Numbered from the stretch's first letter, positions 53,061-62,766 are shown. The stretch is DNA of 64,000 nt from Chryseobacterium cupriresistens (GCF_046614675.1 NZ_JBKKJT010000003.1:558001-622000), one strand, 5' to 3'. Notes: generated by a model from the sequence alone, not told the origin. Program-made: numbers and translations.

Positions 53061-55223
53061 ATGTTTCAGGACGATCATTCACCCAAATTGCCTGTTTCCA
53101 AAGATAAAATTTCAGCTGTAAAGAATGTTAAACAAACATTGACGGATGAGGCCGTTCATAAAGCTGCTCAGGAAGTACAGGAAAAATCGAGTGGAACCAT
53201 TAAAAAAGCTTCAGAAAAAATGGCTCAGGCCCAGGCCTATACAGGGATGGCTCAAAACGGGTCCCAAATGTTTATGAACCAGGTTAAACAATCCAACCCT
53301 CCCACACTGGTAGAAGATAAAGTATGGGCTAAACAGCCAACTTCAGGAATTTATAATGCCAGTACGATACCTGGAAATCAGGTAGCCGGAATTAACCGTG
53401 TGGTAAAACTTGAAATCGTAATTGACGGAAAGGTCATTAAGCATTTCAAACATTTTCAGTTAAAACAAAGTGCTGTAAAACATCATGAATTTGATCTGAT
53501 GCTGGCTCACGATAGTTTGGGAAATTCCGAAAACCACAATCTGGAAGAAGCTCAGAACTTTCTGGGAAAAAGAATTACGGTTATTTTCAGATATAAAGAC
53601 GTTGAAGACGGTCCGGAAAGAAATTTCGTTGGAGTCATCACAGAAGTAGGTTTCAGCCAGGAAAAAGGAAGCCTGGGAAATATCGTTCTTACAGGATCCA
53701 GCCCTACGGTTCTTTTAGATGCAGCACCCCATATTCAAAGTTTTGGCGGAGCCCAGGAAATCAGTCTGAACAGTATTGCAGATCAGGTGATCAAAGAAGG
53801 TCTGGGACAAAATACGTTCGATTTCAGAGTAGACGCAGCCCATGGAAATGTTTCTTACAGCTCACAATATGAAGAAACTCATTATAACTATCTGGCCCGA
53901 ATTGCGGAAGCCTACGGTGAACAGTTTTATTATGATGGCGAAGTACTGCATTTCGGGAAACTTCCACCGCAGGAAAAACCTGTAAAGCTAACCTATGGCA
54001 GCAGTGTGAGTGATGTCAAGATAAAAATGAAGGCACAGCACGTGAATCCGTCATTTTACGGTTACAACAGCAGTAAAAATGAAAAATTAACGGCTGGAAG
54101 CTCAAAGATTAATCACACCTCAGATATTGCGAAGAGAGCCTATGAAATTTCAGAAAAAACATTTACCACTCCATCGCTGAGGGTAGCTCCAATAAAAGCG
54201 GTGTCTTTCATGGATGTGGAAACTTCTCAGAAAGGAACTGCCGGAAGTAAGGCTGCTGAAGTCTTTGTTATTTCAGGAGTTACAACAGTACCATTCCTTT
54301 ATCCCGGCTGTATCGCTGATATTGAAATGAGAAAAGCCGAAAGCAGTGAAACAACCTATTTTACCAAACTGATGATTACAGACATGTATCATGAGGTAGA
54401 TGCCAGAGGATATTATACCGGCACTTTTGAGGCAATAGCTTCTGATACAGGATTTATTCCCCGTCCGGAGTTCCATACCCCCAAAGCGGATGCCCAGTTT
54501 GCCAAAGTAATTTCCAATGCAGATCCTTTAAACCAGGGAAGAGTGAAAGTACAGTTCGACTGGCAGAATGGTTCTACTACCACAGAATATATCAGAGTAA
54601 TGACTCCTGATGGCGGAGGCAGCGAAAAAGTGAGTAAAAATCGTGGATTTATGGCGATTCCGGAGGAAGGAGATCAGGTAGTGGTCAATTTTGCACACCA
54701 GCATCCTGACCGTCCGTTTGTGATGGGAGGAATGTTCCATGGCGGAGTTGGCGGTGGCGGCGGTGCCGGAAATAATATTAAAAGCTTAAGCAGTAAAAGC
54801 GGACATACCATGAGTCTGGATGATGCAGGAGGAATTACCGTAAAAGATAAAGATCAAAATTCTGTTTTTCTGGATGGAGCAGGAAATATAAGCATAGACA
54901 GCAAAATTTCCATTACGCTGAATTGCGGAAGCAGCTCGATTTATATGGATAAAGAGGGAAATATTCAGATTAAAGGAAAAGAAATATTCGTACAGGGAGT
55001 CAATATTGGTGTTGGTGGCACAACGAGTATCGGAGTTGGAGTAGGGCCTGAAGACGGTGAACCTACTTCAGGTGTCGGAATCAAATCTGATACACTGGAT
55101 ATCGGAACCAATACGCTTTCCATGAGAGGTGATACAGAAGCCAATCTCAGCAGTGGAGGAAAAATCAATGTCGGTGGAGGAAGCGAGACGAATATTGTAA
55201 GTGGAACTGTAAAGCTGAATTAA
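53061..55223 (+). CDS. vgrG: VgrG-like type VI secretion spike protein
   Basis: A 720-residue VgrG. Residues 1-90 are a hydrophilic helical extension; 105-480 correspond to the gp27-like hub ('VVKLEIVIDGKVIKHFKHFQ', 'YEETHYNYLARIAEAYGEQF'); the gp5 OB-fold is about 495-570 ('QGRVKVQFDWQNGSTTTEYI', 'FMAIPEEGDQVVVNFAHQHP', 'RPFVMGGMFHG'); the tail is a repetitive beta-helix spike ('ISIDSKISITLNCGSSSIYM'). It forms the tip of a type VI secretion tube of the Bacteroidetes kind and carries the PAAR-Rhs effector encoded downstream. No other T6SS structural genes are in the window. Confidence 0.92.
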   Translation: MFQDDHSPKLPVSKDKISAVKNVKQTLTDEAVHKAAQEVQEKSSGTIKKASEKMAQAQAYTGMAQNGSQMFMNQVKQSNPPTLVEDKVWAKQPTSGIYNASTIPGNQVAGINRVVKLEIVIDGKVIKHFKHFQLKQSAVKHHEFDLMLAHDSLGNSENHNLEEAQNFLGKRITVIFRYKDVEDGPERNFVGVITEVGFSQEKGSLGNIVLTGSSPTVLLDAAPHIQSFGGAQEISLNSIADQVIKEGLGQNTFDFRVDAAHGNVSYSSQYEETHYNYLARIAEAYGEQFYYDGEVLHFGKLPPQEKPVKLTYGSSVSDVKIKMKAQHVNPSFYGYNSSKNEKLTAGSSKINHTSDIAKRAYEISEKTFTTPSLRVAPIKAVSFMDVETSQKGTAGSKAAEVFVISGVTTVPFLYPGCIADIEMRKAESSETTYFTKLMITDMYHEVDARGYYTGTFEAIASDTGFIPRPEFHTPKADAQFAKVISNADPLNQGRVKVQFDWQNGSTTTEYIRVMTPDGGGSEKVSKNRGFMAIPEEGDQVVVNFAHQHPDRPFVMGGMFHGGVGGGGGAGNNIKSLSSKSGHTMSLDDAGGITVKDKDQNSVFLDGAGNISIDSKISITLNCGSSSIYMDKEGNIQIKGKEIFVQGVNIGVGGTTSIGVGVGPEDGEPTSGVGIKSDTLDIGTNTLSMRGDTEANLSSGGKINVGGGSETNIVSGTVKLN

Positions 55224-56482
55224 TGAATCCGGTAGATTTGGAGTTGGTAAAATTAAAAAGACAATGGCAGAAAGTGGTTTCAAAAAACGAAGAAAAGCCT
55301 ATGCTGATCTGTTTGGGAGAAAAACATGAAACCGATCTTTTTGATGGATTTATCAAGTCGAAACTTTCTGAAGATGAAGAAGGAGATGATGTTTTTTTAC
55401 TCCATTACCAGGAATTTAACGGAATGAACTCCTTCGGACAAACCTTATTGGATGAATGGACTGAGTTCTATGAAATGCTGAGGAAAAGCGAGGCAGATAT
55501 TCCCCATTGGAATCTGGAAAAGCCGGATGAAAGTTTTAAAACAGATGCTTACAAAGCTTTTTACCCTTTGCTGGAACTAAAGAAAAACTTCCCGAATATT
55601 AAGGATTCTAAAATCTATATCTACATTGCTCCGCTCAGGATTAATGATACCGAAGAACTTTCTTTATGGGTGAAAGAATGGTGCAGGATCTGTGAAGCAA
55701 CGGGAAATAAAGATATTAAACTGGTTTGGGCGGAACATCACCATTACAGGACTCTGCCCGGTATCTCTTCAGCCCATAGCTTCAGAATAGAGGTAGACAT
55801 TCATCAGTTAATGCAGAATACTGCCGCTCATACCAACCGTAAGAAGAACAGCCCGGATACAGACTTCCAGCAGCAGATTCTTATAGCGAGTAATCATTTA
55901 AGCAAAGAAAGATTCAAAGAAGCAGAGCACGCATTGAAAAAGGCGGTGAAGCTCGCCGGAGAACAAAAAAATAAACAGGGCGAAATTTCTGCCTATTTTA
56001 TGCTTACCCAGGCATATATAGCGGACAGGAAGAAGGATAGGGCAGAAGATACCTATCGGACAATATTTGAAAAAGTAGAACCTGATACTCCTCTGGAAGT
56101 TCAGATGTATATGAATTATGGCAGCCATTTATTAGGCAACTCCAAAAAGTCCAGGGCAGAAAAAGCATTTGAAAAAGCCGCAGAGACGGCTCATAAAATA
56201 GGAGAATATGCAATGGCGATTGAGTGTTACAGGATCATCGCTACATTGAATGATACGGTGCTGACAAAAGATAAAATGATCCGGTATTTTGAAAAATGTC
56301 TGGATATAGCAAAACTGATGGATCCTTCAGCAAGAGAACAGAGCAGTCTGAGGTTTGTTGCCTCAATGCTTATTCTCAAATATGAAGGCGATACTGATAA
56401 AAAAACAAAACTGGATAGTGAAATGAAGACTTATTTTGGTGATGACTGGAAGGTGAGCGTGGAAAAACCAAAAGCAGGGTAA
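55223..56482 (+). CDS. TPR protein, putative T6SS effector adaptor
   Basis: A 419-residue soluble protein whose ATG overlaps the VgrG stop codon by one base (TAATG), so the two are translationally coupled. Residues 1-195 form an unrecognised alpha/beta domain ('PMLICLGEKHETDLFDGFIK', 'IYIYIAPLRINDTEELSLWV', 'RIEVDIHQLMQNT'); residues 210-400 are TPR-like ('KERFKEAEHALKKAVKLAGE', 'KSRAEKAFEKAAETAHKIGE'). No signal peptide. Its place between VgrG and the Rhs effector (18 bases before it) is that of an adaptor/chaperone which loads the effector on VgrG. This is inferred from position. Confidence 0.75.
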   Translation: MNPVDLELVKLKRQWQKVVSKNEEKPMLICLGEKHETDLFDGFIKSKLSEDEEGDDVFLLHYQEFNGMNSFGQTLLDEWTEFYEMLRKSEADIPHWNLEKPDESFKTDAYKAFYPLLELKKNFPNIKDSKIYIYIAPLRINDTEELSLWVKEWCRICEATGNKDIKLVWAEHHHYRTLPGISSAHSFRIEVDIHQLMQNTAAHTNRKKNSPDTDFQQQILIASNHLSKERFKEAEHALKKAVKLAGEQKNKQGEISAYFMLTQAYIADRKKDRAEDTYRTIFEKVEPDTPLEVQMYMNYGSHLLGNSKKSRAEKAFEKAAETAHKIGEYAMAIECYRIIATLNDTVLTKDKMIRYFEKCLDIAKLMDPSAREQSSLRFVASMLILKYEGDTDKKTKLDSEMKTYFGDDWKVSVEKPKAG

Positions 56483-56500
56483 TCTCAAATTAAAAGAATC

Positions 56501-59500
56501 ATGGCAGATCTGAATAAAAAAACAGTAAAACCCATTAAAGTAGCAAAACCGGACATGAACCCAGACCGCTCATGGAAGGTAAATACAGATGTTACTTCGG
56601 TAAGCTGGGATAAAACCAAACAGGGATGGAAGAACGGAATGAAAAATAATTTCGATTCCCTGAATCCTGTTTCCATGGCTAAATCCATAGTGGGAGGAGA
56701 CGCCGGACAGCCGGAAAAAAGCAGCGGAGGCGGAGGTGGTGACAGTGCCGTGACAGTAGAAAAGGCCGCTCCGGAAAGCAAAGTGAAACTGATTAAGGTC
56801 AATAATCCTGCAATGCCTTCCACAGCCATTCAGCATACAAGTAAACATTTTGATATCGTACTGGCCATTGATATCCACTGGACTCTCATTCCGCCGCCGC
56901 CTTCATTCATGTTTATTCCACTGCCGCTGCCCCATCCGTTTATCGGGATTGTTTTTGATATAATGGATTATATTACCATTAAAATTACAATTCCACAATT
57001 TGCCAGAAACCTGATGCCTTCTCTTCCGGAAACTATTCCGCTGGGAGGCTCTATATATGTTCATGGAAGACACAAAGCAACCACCACGACCAGTGTGATG
57101 GGAGTGGTCATTCCGTTCAGACATGTCACATCGCTTATTCCGGTGTATATCATTCCTTTTCCTCAGGAAGCTCCACACGAAGGAGAAGTGTATTACGGTT
57201 CGCAGACCGTTCTGGCGCAGGGAAGTAAAATGAGCGGTAACCAGCCTCAGCAGGTATTAACCTGTATGGGATTTCCTTTCGGAATGACAATGCTGCCCGC
57301 AATGCCTGATAAGCCGAAGAAAAATCCGCTGGCCTATTTTGCTTTCTACAATAACTTTTCAAGCATGTATATTCAGATCAATACGGGTGGACCTGTATTG
57401 GTAGGAGGCGCTTTTGTACCCCATGTTTATACACCCGGAGAAATGGTGATGCGTCTTGCCGGAATGTTTTTAATGAGAAGTTTAACCAAGAAATTAGGAA
57501 AACTTGGTGCTAACGGTTTAAAAAAGCTAAACAACAGTGTTCTTAAAAAAGCTCCTTTCAATAAATTCAAATTAGCCAATGCTTTATCCAAAAAATTATG
57601 TCATTACGGCCTTGAACCTGTGAATTTTGCAACCGGTGCCATGGTTTTCGAATGGGATGATTTTATAATTCAGGGCAGTACACCATTAAGCTGGAAAAAT
57701 ATCTGGCACAGCGACAGACCTTATGATTTCGGACATCTTGGAAATGGTGTTTTCAATAATCATGATCTGTTTATTCTTCCTGATGAAGATAATAAGTTTG
57801 CAGGCTGGATGCATCCGGACGAAAATATGGCAATGCTGATTCCTGCACCGGAGATTGGAGAAGAAATGACTTATTTCAGAGATCAGAAAATATGGCAGTA
57901 CAGACCCAATAGCAGTATCTGGATTGTTCGTAAAGGAACTGATGTTTATACATATAAACGTTTTCATCATATTTCGGAAGGAGTTGTTTATAAGGTAACC
58001 CGTATTGAATATGGTGACGGAACAATCAGGGAATATGAGTATGAAGCCAGGAACATTGTACTGAAAAGTATAAAAGATGTAAAAACTGGCTGCAGTATAG
58101 AAACTGTAATTCACCCGACATATAAAAAAGTAACAGAAGTTTACTATTGTTATAAAAACCAGAGAGATCTGCAGGTTAGGTACGACTATGATGAACGTGG
58201 CAACCTTACCCATGTCTGGGATATTCACAAAAAGGCCATTGTGTTTGACTATGATGGAGAAAACCATGTTGTGAAAAGAACCAACCGGAACGGGATGAGC
58301 TATCAATGGGAATATGATAAAAACGGAAGAGTAGTTCATACCAAAGGTACGGATGGATATATGGAAGGAAGACTTCATTACCATGATGAGGAAGGTTACA
58401 CAGAAGTTATCTATCCAAAGCAAAACAATAAAACCGAGGAATATCATTATGATGAAAACTTTCTGGTTTACAAAAAAGTAAATGGAGAAGGTGGAGAAAC
58501 CTGGTACGATTATACAGCCCACAACGAGTTGAAAATGACGGGGTCCCCGGAAGGAAGAGTTCAGGGATATACCTATGATGAAATGGGAAATATTAAAATC
58601 TTCCATACCCCGGATGGAGAAGAATACCATTATCAATACAATGAATTCGGACAGGTAATTGCCCGTTTCTCTCCTTCGGGAGCTTCGGAAACATGGAGCT
58701 ATGATGAAGAAGGAAAACTAATCAGCTATACCGACCCTGCTGAAGAAAGTGTATACTATGAATATGCAGACGGTGAAAGAATTCCTGAAAGAAGCAGCAG
58801 AGAAGAGATTGCTACTTATTATAAATATAACCAGAGAGGCCAGCTTACTCAGCTCACCAACACTGCCGGAGCCGAGCAGTACTGGAAATATGATGAGTAT
58901 GGAAGGCTGACGGTGTTCAGTCCGGGCCCTTTGAACAGAACCCTCTGGAACAGGGATAAAATGGGAAGAGTGGTTGAAGTGAACGAGCAGGGGCAATTCC
59001 CGTTAAAATTCCGTTATGATGCCTATGATCTTCCGGTGTATGCTACCGACGGGCGTGCAGAATGGCTCATGAGCTATACGCCGATGGGAAGCCTTAAACG
59101 TCAGGTCCGCAGGAATGCTCTTTCCCATAAAAAAGAAGAAACATTGTTTTTCGGGTATGATGCTTATGAAAATTTAATGAGCATTACCAATGAGAAAGGA
59201 GAAGTCTATTCTTTTGAAAGAAATAATAATAATGATATCATTGGTGAAATAGGGTTTGACGGCCAGAAAAAGTTCTTTGTAAGAGATAAAGACGGAATGG
59301 TTACCCAAACCAGGACTCCTCAGGGAAAAGATATTTTTCATGAATATGATCTGGGCGGAAGATTGACACAGACCCATTATCCCGACGGAACCTGGGAAGC
59401 CTATCAGTATGACACTTCAGGATTATTGGTTAAAGCAGATAATGAAAACAGCAGTGTCGCTTTTCAGAGAAATAAATTAGGACAGGTCACCAGTGAAAAA

Positions 59501-61267
59501 CAGGGTGAACATATCATTCAGTATGAATATGACAGTCTGGCAAATCTGATCGGTTTGAAAAGCAGTCTGGGAGCCGAAGTAGACTATTCTTATAATGATC
59601 TGGGACAGCTTACATCGGTAACTGCCGCTACTCCGGAAGTGCATGCACCCTGGCAGATGAATCTTGAGATCAGCCGAAACGGGCAGATGCATTCCCGTGA
59701 AATGACCGGCGGGGTGGAAAGCATTTTTGAATTTGACCATATCGGAATGCCGGTAAGTCAGAAAGTAACAGTGAATAAAACCAATACTACCTTCCATAAA
59801 GACTACGGCTGGGGAGCCGGAAACCGGTTGCTTCATACCCTGGACAGGGTGACGGGCGGAAGAACAAGATTTGATTACGATGCTTTCGGAAGCCTTGTTG
59901 CTGCAGAATATTCAAGCGGAGAAGTGCAGTACAAAAATCCGGATGCTACGGGATGCTTATATGAAAGCGCCCGGCAGACTGACCGTATCTACGACAAAGG
60001 AGGAAAGCTGATGCGTGATAAAAACTGGTTCTACCATTACGATGAAGAAGGAAATTTATTGTTAAAAAGTAAACGGCCAATCAACGATGCCAGATCTGAG
60101 CGTAAAGAAGAACAGGAGAATACGCATCCTTATTATAAAACCATTGCTTCAGATTGGATGAACAGCCCGAAACTGCCGGATGGAGCTGATTTACCCAATG
60201 TAGCCGAAAATTCTCCAACAGAAATTCAAAGCACGGAATGGTCCGCCGGAGACTGGGCATATTCCTGGAATGCCAACGGAATGCTGGCCAAAGTAAAACG
60301 CCCTGACGGCAAAGAAGTAAGCTTTGAGTATGATGCCCTCGGAAGAAGAACCTCAAAAATTGGTCTGAAGAAAATAACTCGTTATATTTGGGATGGTAAC
60401 GTTCTCCTGCATGAATGGAGCTATGATGCTGAAGAAGTTCCTGTAACGGTTGTAGATGATGACGGGAATGTCAGCGTTGGAAAAGAACCTGTGGAGAATG
60501 TGGTGACCTGGGTGTATGAGCGAAATTCATATATACCATGTGCTAAAATTATCAATGGAAAAAGTTACTGCATTGTTTCTGACTATATAGGCAGACCTGT
60601 TCAGGCTTTTGATGAAGGAGGGCAAACCGTATGGAGTACAGAATATGATGCCTATGGAAATCTTAAAAACTTAAAAGGAAATAGATATTTTATTCCTTTC
60701 AGACAGCTTGGACAATATGAAGACCAAGATACTTGGTTATACTATAACAGGTTTCGTTATTATGATATAGAAAGTGGAAATTATATTTCTAAAGACCCAA
60801 TTGGATTAAAAGGAGGATTAAGCCTTTATAACTATATAAAAGATATAAACTGGTGGGTTGATATTTTTGGTCTAGCGGGATCTGGGGGAGCTTATCTGTT
60901 TGGATTTGCAAGTGGGGATAAGTATATAGGAAAAGGTGAAATTGGAAGAATGAATCAATCCATTTCTACAAGAACTTCACAAGTTGGTAAAATGGGTGGA
61001 GATAATACTCTTATTGGAAAAGCACATGTTAGTACAGGAGGAAATAATGATCTTGGAAAAATGGTTGAGTATAAAACAATGAAAGATGCAGGCTTCAGAC
61101 CTGGTGGAGCTGGAGTACCGGCGGATTATTTAAATAATCATATGAGTGGTAAATCTACTTGGGATGCAAACCCTCAATTACAAGCAAGAGCAACAGAATT
61201 GGCAGATAAATTACAAGCTGATTATGATGCTGATGTAAAAGCAAGAGCAAAAGTAAATTATAATTGA
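56501..61267 (+). CDS. PAAR-Rhs polymorphic toxin, T6SS effector
   Basis: A 1588-residue effector. Residues 1-110 are a Lys- and Gly-rich leader; about 110-330 hold PAAR-like segments with hydrophobic helices ('GSIYVHGRHKATTTTSVMG', 'VYYGSQTVLAQGSKMSGNQP'), then YD/Rhs repeats about 480-1400 ('VRYDYDERGNLTHVWD', 'YTYDEMGNIKIFHTPDG'). The core end is 'RFRYYDIESGNYISKDPIGL' (about 1420-1437). The last ~125 residues are the variable toxin: 'AYLFGFASGDKYIGKGEIGR' with a later glutamate in 'GKMVEYKTM' (E1523) fits a GIY-YIG-type nuclease. DNA becomes more AT-rich from about 60700. The protein should be delivered by VgrG upstream. Confidence 0.88.
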   Translation: MADLNKKTVKPIKVAKPDMNPDRSWKVNTDVTSVSWDKTKQGWKNGMKNNFDSLNPVSMAKSIVGGDAGQPEKSSGGGGGDSAVTVEKAAPESKVKLIKVNNPAMPSTAIQHTSKHFDIVLAIDIHWTLIPPPPSFMFIPLPLPHPFIGIVFDIMDYITIKITIPQFARNLMPSLPETIPLGGSIYVHGRHKATTTTSVMGVVIPFRHVTSLIPVYIIPFPQEAPHEGEVYYGSQTVLAQGSKMSGNQPQQVLTCMGFPFGMTMLPAMPDKPKKNPLAYFAFYNNFSSMYIQINTGGPVLVGGAFVPHVYTPGEMVMRLAGMFLMRSLTKKLGKLGANGLKKLNNSVLKKAPFNKFKLANALSKKLCHYGLEPVNFATGAMVFEWDDFIIQGSTPLSWKNIWHSDRPYDFGHLGNGVFNNHDLFILPDEDNKFAGWMHPDENMAMLIPAPEIGEEMTYFRDQKIWQYRPNSSIWIVRKGTDVYTYKRFHHISEGVVYKVTRIEYGDGTIREYEYEARNIVLKSIKDVKTGCSIETVIHPTYKKVTEVYYCYKNQRDLQVRYDYDERGNLTHVWDIHKKAIVFDYDGENHVVKRTNRNGMSYQWEYDKNGRVVHTKGTDGYMEGRLHYHDEEGYTEVIYPKQNNKTEEYHYDENFLVYKKVNGEGGETWYDYTAHNELKMTGSPEGRVQGYTYDEMGNIKIFHTPDGEEYHYQYNEFGQVIARFSPSGASETWSYDEEGKLISYTDPAEESVYYEYADGERIPERSSREEIATYYKYNQRGQLTQLTNTAGAEQYWKYDEYGRLTVFSPGPLNRTLWNRDKMGRVVEVNEQGQFPLKFRYDAYDLPVYATDGRAEWLMSYTPMGSLKRQVRRNALSHKKEETLFFGYDAYENLMSITNEKGEVYSFERNNNNDIIGEIGFDGQKKFFVRDKDGMVTQTRTPQGKDIFHEYDLGGRLTQTHYPDGTWEAYQYDTSGLLVKADNENSSVAFQRNKLGQVTSEKQGEHIIQYEYDSLANLIGLKSSLGAEVDYSYNDLGQLTSVTAATPEVHAPWQMNLEISRNGQMHSREMTGGVESIFEFDHIGMPVSQKVTVNKTNTTFHKDYGWGAGNRLLHTLDRVTGGRTRFDYDAFGSLVAAEYSSGEVQYKNPDATGCLYESARQTDRIYDKGGKLMRDKNWFYHYDEEGNLLLKSKRPINDARSERKEEQENTHPYYKTIASDWMNSPKLPDGADLPNVAENSPTEIQSTEWSAGDWAYSWNANGMLAKVKRPDGKEVSFEYDALGRRTSKIGLKKITRYIWDGNVLLHEWSYDAEEVPVTVVDDDGNVSVGKEPVENVVTWVYERNSYIPCAKIINGKSYCIVSDYIGRPVQAFDEGGQTVWSTEYDAYGNLKNLKGNRYFIPFRQLGQYEDQDTWLYYNRFRYYDIESGNYISKDPIGLKGGLSLYNYIKDINWWVDIFGLAGSGGAYLFGFASGDKYIGKGEIGRMNQSISTRTSQVGKMGGDNTLIGKAHVSTGGNNDLGKMVEYKTMKDAGFRPGGAGVPADYLNNHMSGKSTWDANPQLQARATELADKLQADYDADVKARAKVNYN

Positions 61268-61281
61268 TTTTAGTATATTAT

Positions 61282-61953
61282 ATGGAAAAATATAAAGTAG
61301 ATTTTGGTGAAACTTCTCATTTTAAAGGAATAACGATTTCTTATGATCACATTGAGGAAGGTCTGGACTTTGCCCAAAAAAATAATATTAATGAGGTATG
61401 TATATCGACTGATGATATTGATACAAAACAAGTGGTAAATTTTGATTTTTTAAAGGGAAGGAATTTTATTACAACTTTTCATTGGCTGGTTCCCTTAGCT
61501 AAAAAATCTAACATTACAGGTTTGTATAATTTGTCAGGATTGGAAGATTTCCGTTGGAGTGCTGGTACAGATTTTAATCTTGATTTATCAAAGATACCTA
61601 ATTTGAAAATTCTTAACATTGGCTACTATAAAGGTTTAGAAGGTTGGGAAAACTTAAAGTCACTAAATCGTTTATTAATTGGAAATGTAAAAACTGATGA
61701 TTTATCTTTTCTAAGCGAAACTGTTAACTTAGAATTTTTGCGTATCATACGGGGAACTTTTATCTCTGTTAAAGGAATTGAAAAGTGTAGTAAATTAAAA
61801 ACAGTATTTATTCAAAGTTGTAATTCTTTAATTCATGTAAAAGAAACCATTAAGCAAATGAAGAGTATTGAAAATTTGCTTTTAGAAAAATGTAAAAATG
61901 TAGACCTGGAAGGAATTGAGTTGTTAGGATTAAAAAATATCTCAGTTATTTAA
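61282..61953 (+). CDS. Leucine-repeat protein, candidate immunity protein
   Basis: A 223-residue soluble protein starting 15 bases after the Rhs toxin stop codon (ATG 61282; TTG 61264 upstream overlaps the toxin gene). From residue 85 on it has irregular leucine-rich-repeat-like units ('ITGLYNLSGLEDFRW', 'IPNLKILNIGYYKGLEGWEN', 'LKSLNRLLIGNVKTDDLSFL', 'NLEFLRIIRG', 'IENLLLEKCKNVDLEGIELL'). It is very AT-rich, as is the toxin tip. By position it is the best candidate for the immunity protein that neutralises the Rhs C-terminal domain; no immunity family is recognised. Confidence 0.7.
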   Translation: MEKYKVDFGETSHFKGITISYDHIEEGLDFAQKNNINEVCISTDDIDTKQVVNFDFLKGRNFITTFHWLVPLAKKSNITGLYNLSGLEDFRWSAGTDFNLDLSKIPNLKILNIGYYKGLEGWENLKSLNRLLIGNVKTDDLSFLSETVNLEFLRIIRGTFISVKGIEKCSKLKTVFIQSCNSLIHVKETIKQMKSIENLLLEKCKNVDLEGIELLGLKNISVI

Positions 61954-62271
61954 TTTATAGATACGATAAAAGATAAAATTCAGGCTCTGCAAATTTTATA
62001 TTCCACAAGAATTTGATAAATAATTTGGATAAAGTAAAATTAGACAAGAAGCCTTAGACATTATAAAAAAACATCATGATTCACATATGATAATGGCTTG
62101 GCAATATCTTTTGAAAGTTGGTATCTCAATTGTCTTGAAGAGGTTAGTTGGTGACAGGAGAATTGATTGAATTTAAAGTCATTATAAAAACAAGTATTGT
62201 AAAGTTTATTAATTCATTAGAATAACACCTACTGTATAAACTATGTAATCCAAATCCAATTCAAATATATT
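61954..62271. other. AT-rich gap with a degraded ORF
   Basis: Between the candidate immunity gene and the next ORF. A 45-codon open stretch lies at 62033-62170 (listed separately); the rest has frequent stops in all frames and no clear promoter or terminator. The composition resembles the toxin/immunity tip, as in displaced cassette remnants. Confidence 0.4.
62033..62170 (+). pseudogene. Remnant ORF in the toxin-immunity region
   Basis: An open stretch without an upstream start reads 'IRQEALDIIKKHHDSHMIMA' then 'WQYLLKVGISIVLKRL', ending at TGA 62168-62170. 'aWQYLl..G' recalls a small family with an 'AWQYLVDTGL..LQG.FGR' block that I know only from memory; the continuation ('GELIEFKVI') appears in a shifted frame. 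It looks like a decayed gene, perhaps a displaced cassette. Confidence 0.3.
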
Positions 62272-62766
62272 ATGAAAAAAATATTCTCTGAACTTAAAGG
62301 TTTCGTGATATTCAGTCCACAGCTTTTAGCACAGTATCTGCAGGACTATCATCTTTCAGGTACTAATATTTTAAAATATTTCGTAGAAAATGAACATGGC
62401 GATGAAATAACAAAGTCGGGAATCGCTATTCCGATAATAGGGGTAGAAGAAGATTATTATGCATTCCGGGTTTCTGTGAATGATGAAAAGATTCTGAGTG
62501 ATGAAGAAGTAGAGGTGGAATCAAAAGGCTGGATATTTCAGACGGCGAATAATGAAGTAAAAATTGTCGGCATTGGATATCTGAAGGATATCGCTGCCAT
62601 CAGTGAAGAAAACAGTGTTACCCTTTCTCTTGAAAACGGGTGGTACTCCTTAAAAATAAGGGGCGGAAATAAAAATGGTGAAAGATTATTTGAACTGAAT
62701 ATGCAGAAACAGGACATGCATCCTGCTTTTAGTGGAGATATCACCACTGAATATTACTACGGATAG
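62272..62766 (+). CDS. Hypothetical protein at the end of the Rhs region
   Basis: A 164-residue soluble alpha/beta or all-beta protein ('KIFSELKGFVIFSPQLLAQY', 'GDEITKSGIAIPIIGVEEDY', 'VESKGWIFQTANNEVKIVGI', 'LENGWYSLKIRGGNKNGERL'). No signal peptide, no cysteines and no catalytic motif seen. Its base composition is like the core genome and unlike the AT-rich toxin tip. It could be a second immunity or orphan effector-related protein, but I do not recognise a family. Confidence 0.6.
   Translation: MKKIFSELKGFVIFSPQLLAQYLQDYHLSGTNILKYFVENEHGDEITKSGIAIPIIGVEEDYYAFRVSVNDEKILSDEEVEVESKGWIFQTANNEVKIVGIGYLKDIAAISEENSVTLSLENGWYSLKIRGGNKNGERLFELNMQKQDMHPAFSGDITTEYYYG

Noticed and set aside
57686..58636. 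Minus-strand ORF of 316 codons inside the Rhs gene
   Set aside because: A shadow of the YD repeats; the product is Ile/Phe-rich low-complexity sequence, and the plus-strand Rhs frame is unquestionable.
53061..61267. Complete type VI secretion locus
   Set aside because: Only VgrG, a TPR protein and the Rhs effector are present; no sheath, tube, baseplate or membrane-complex genes are seen.
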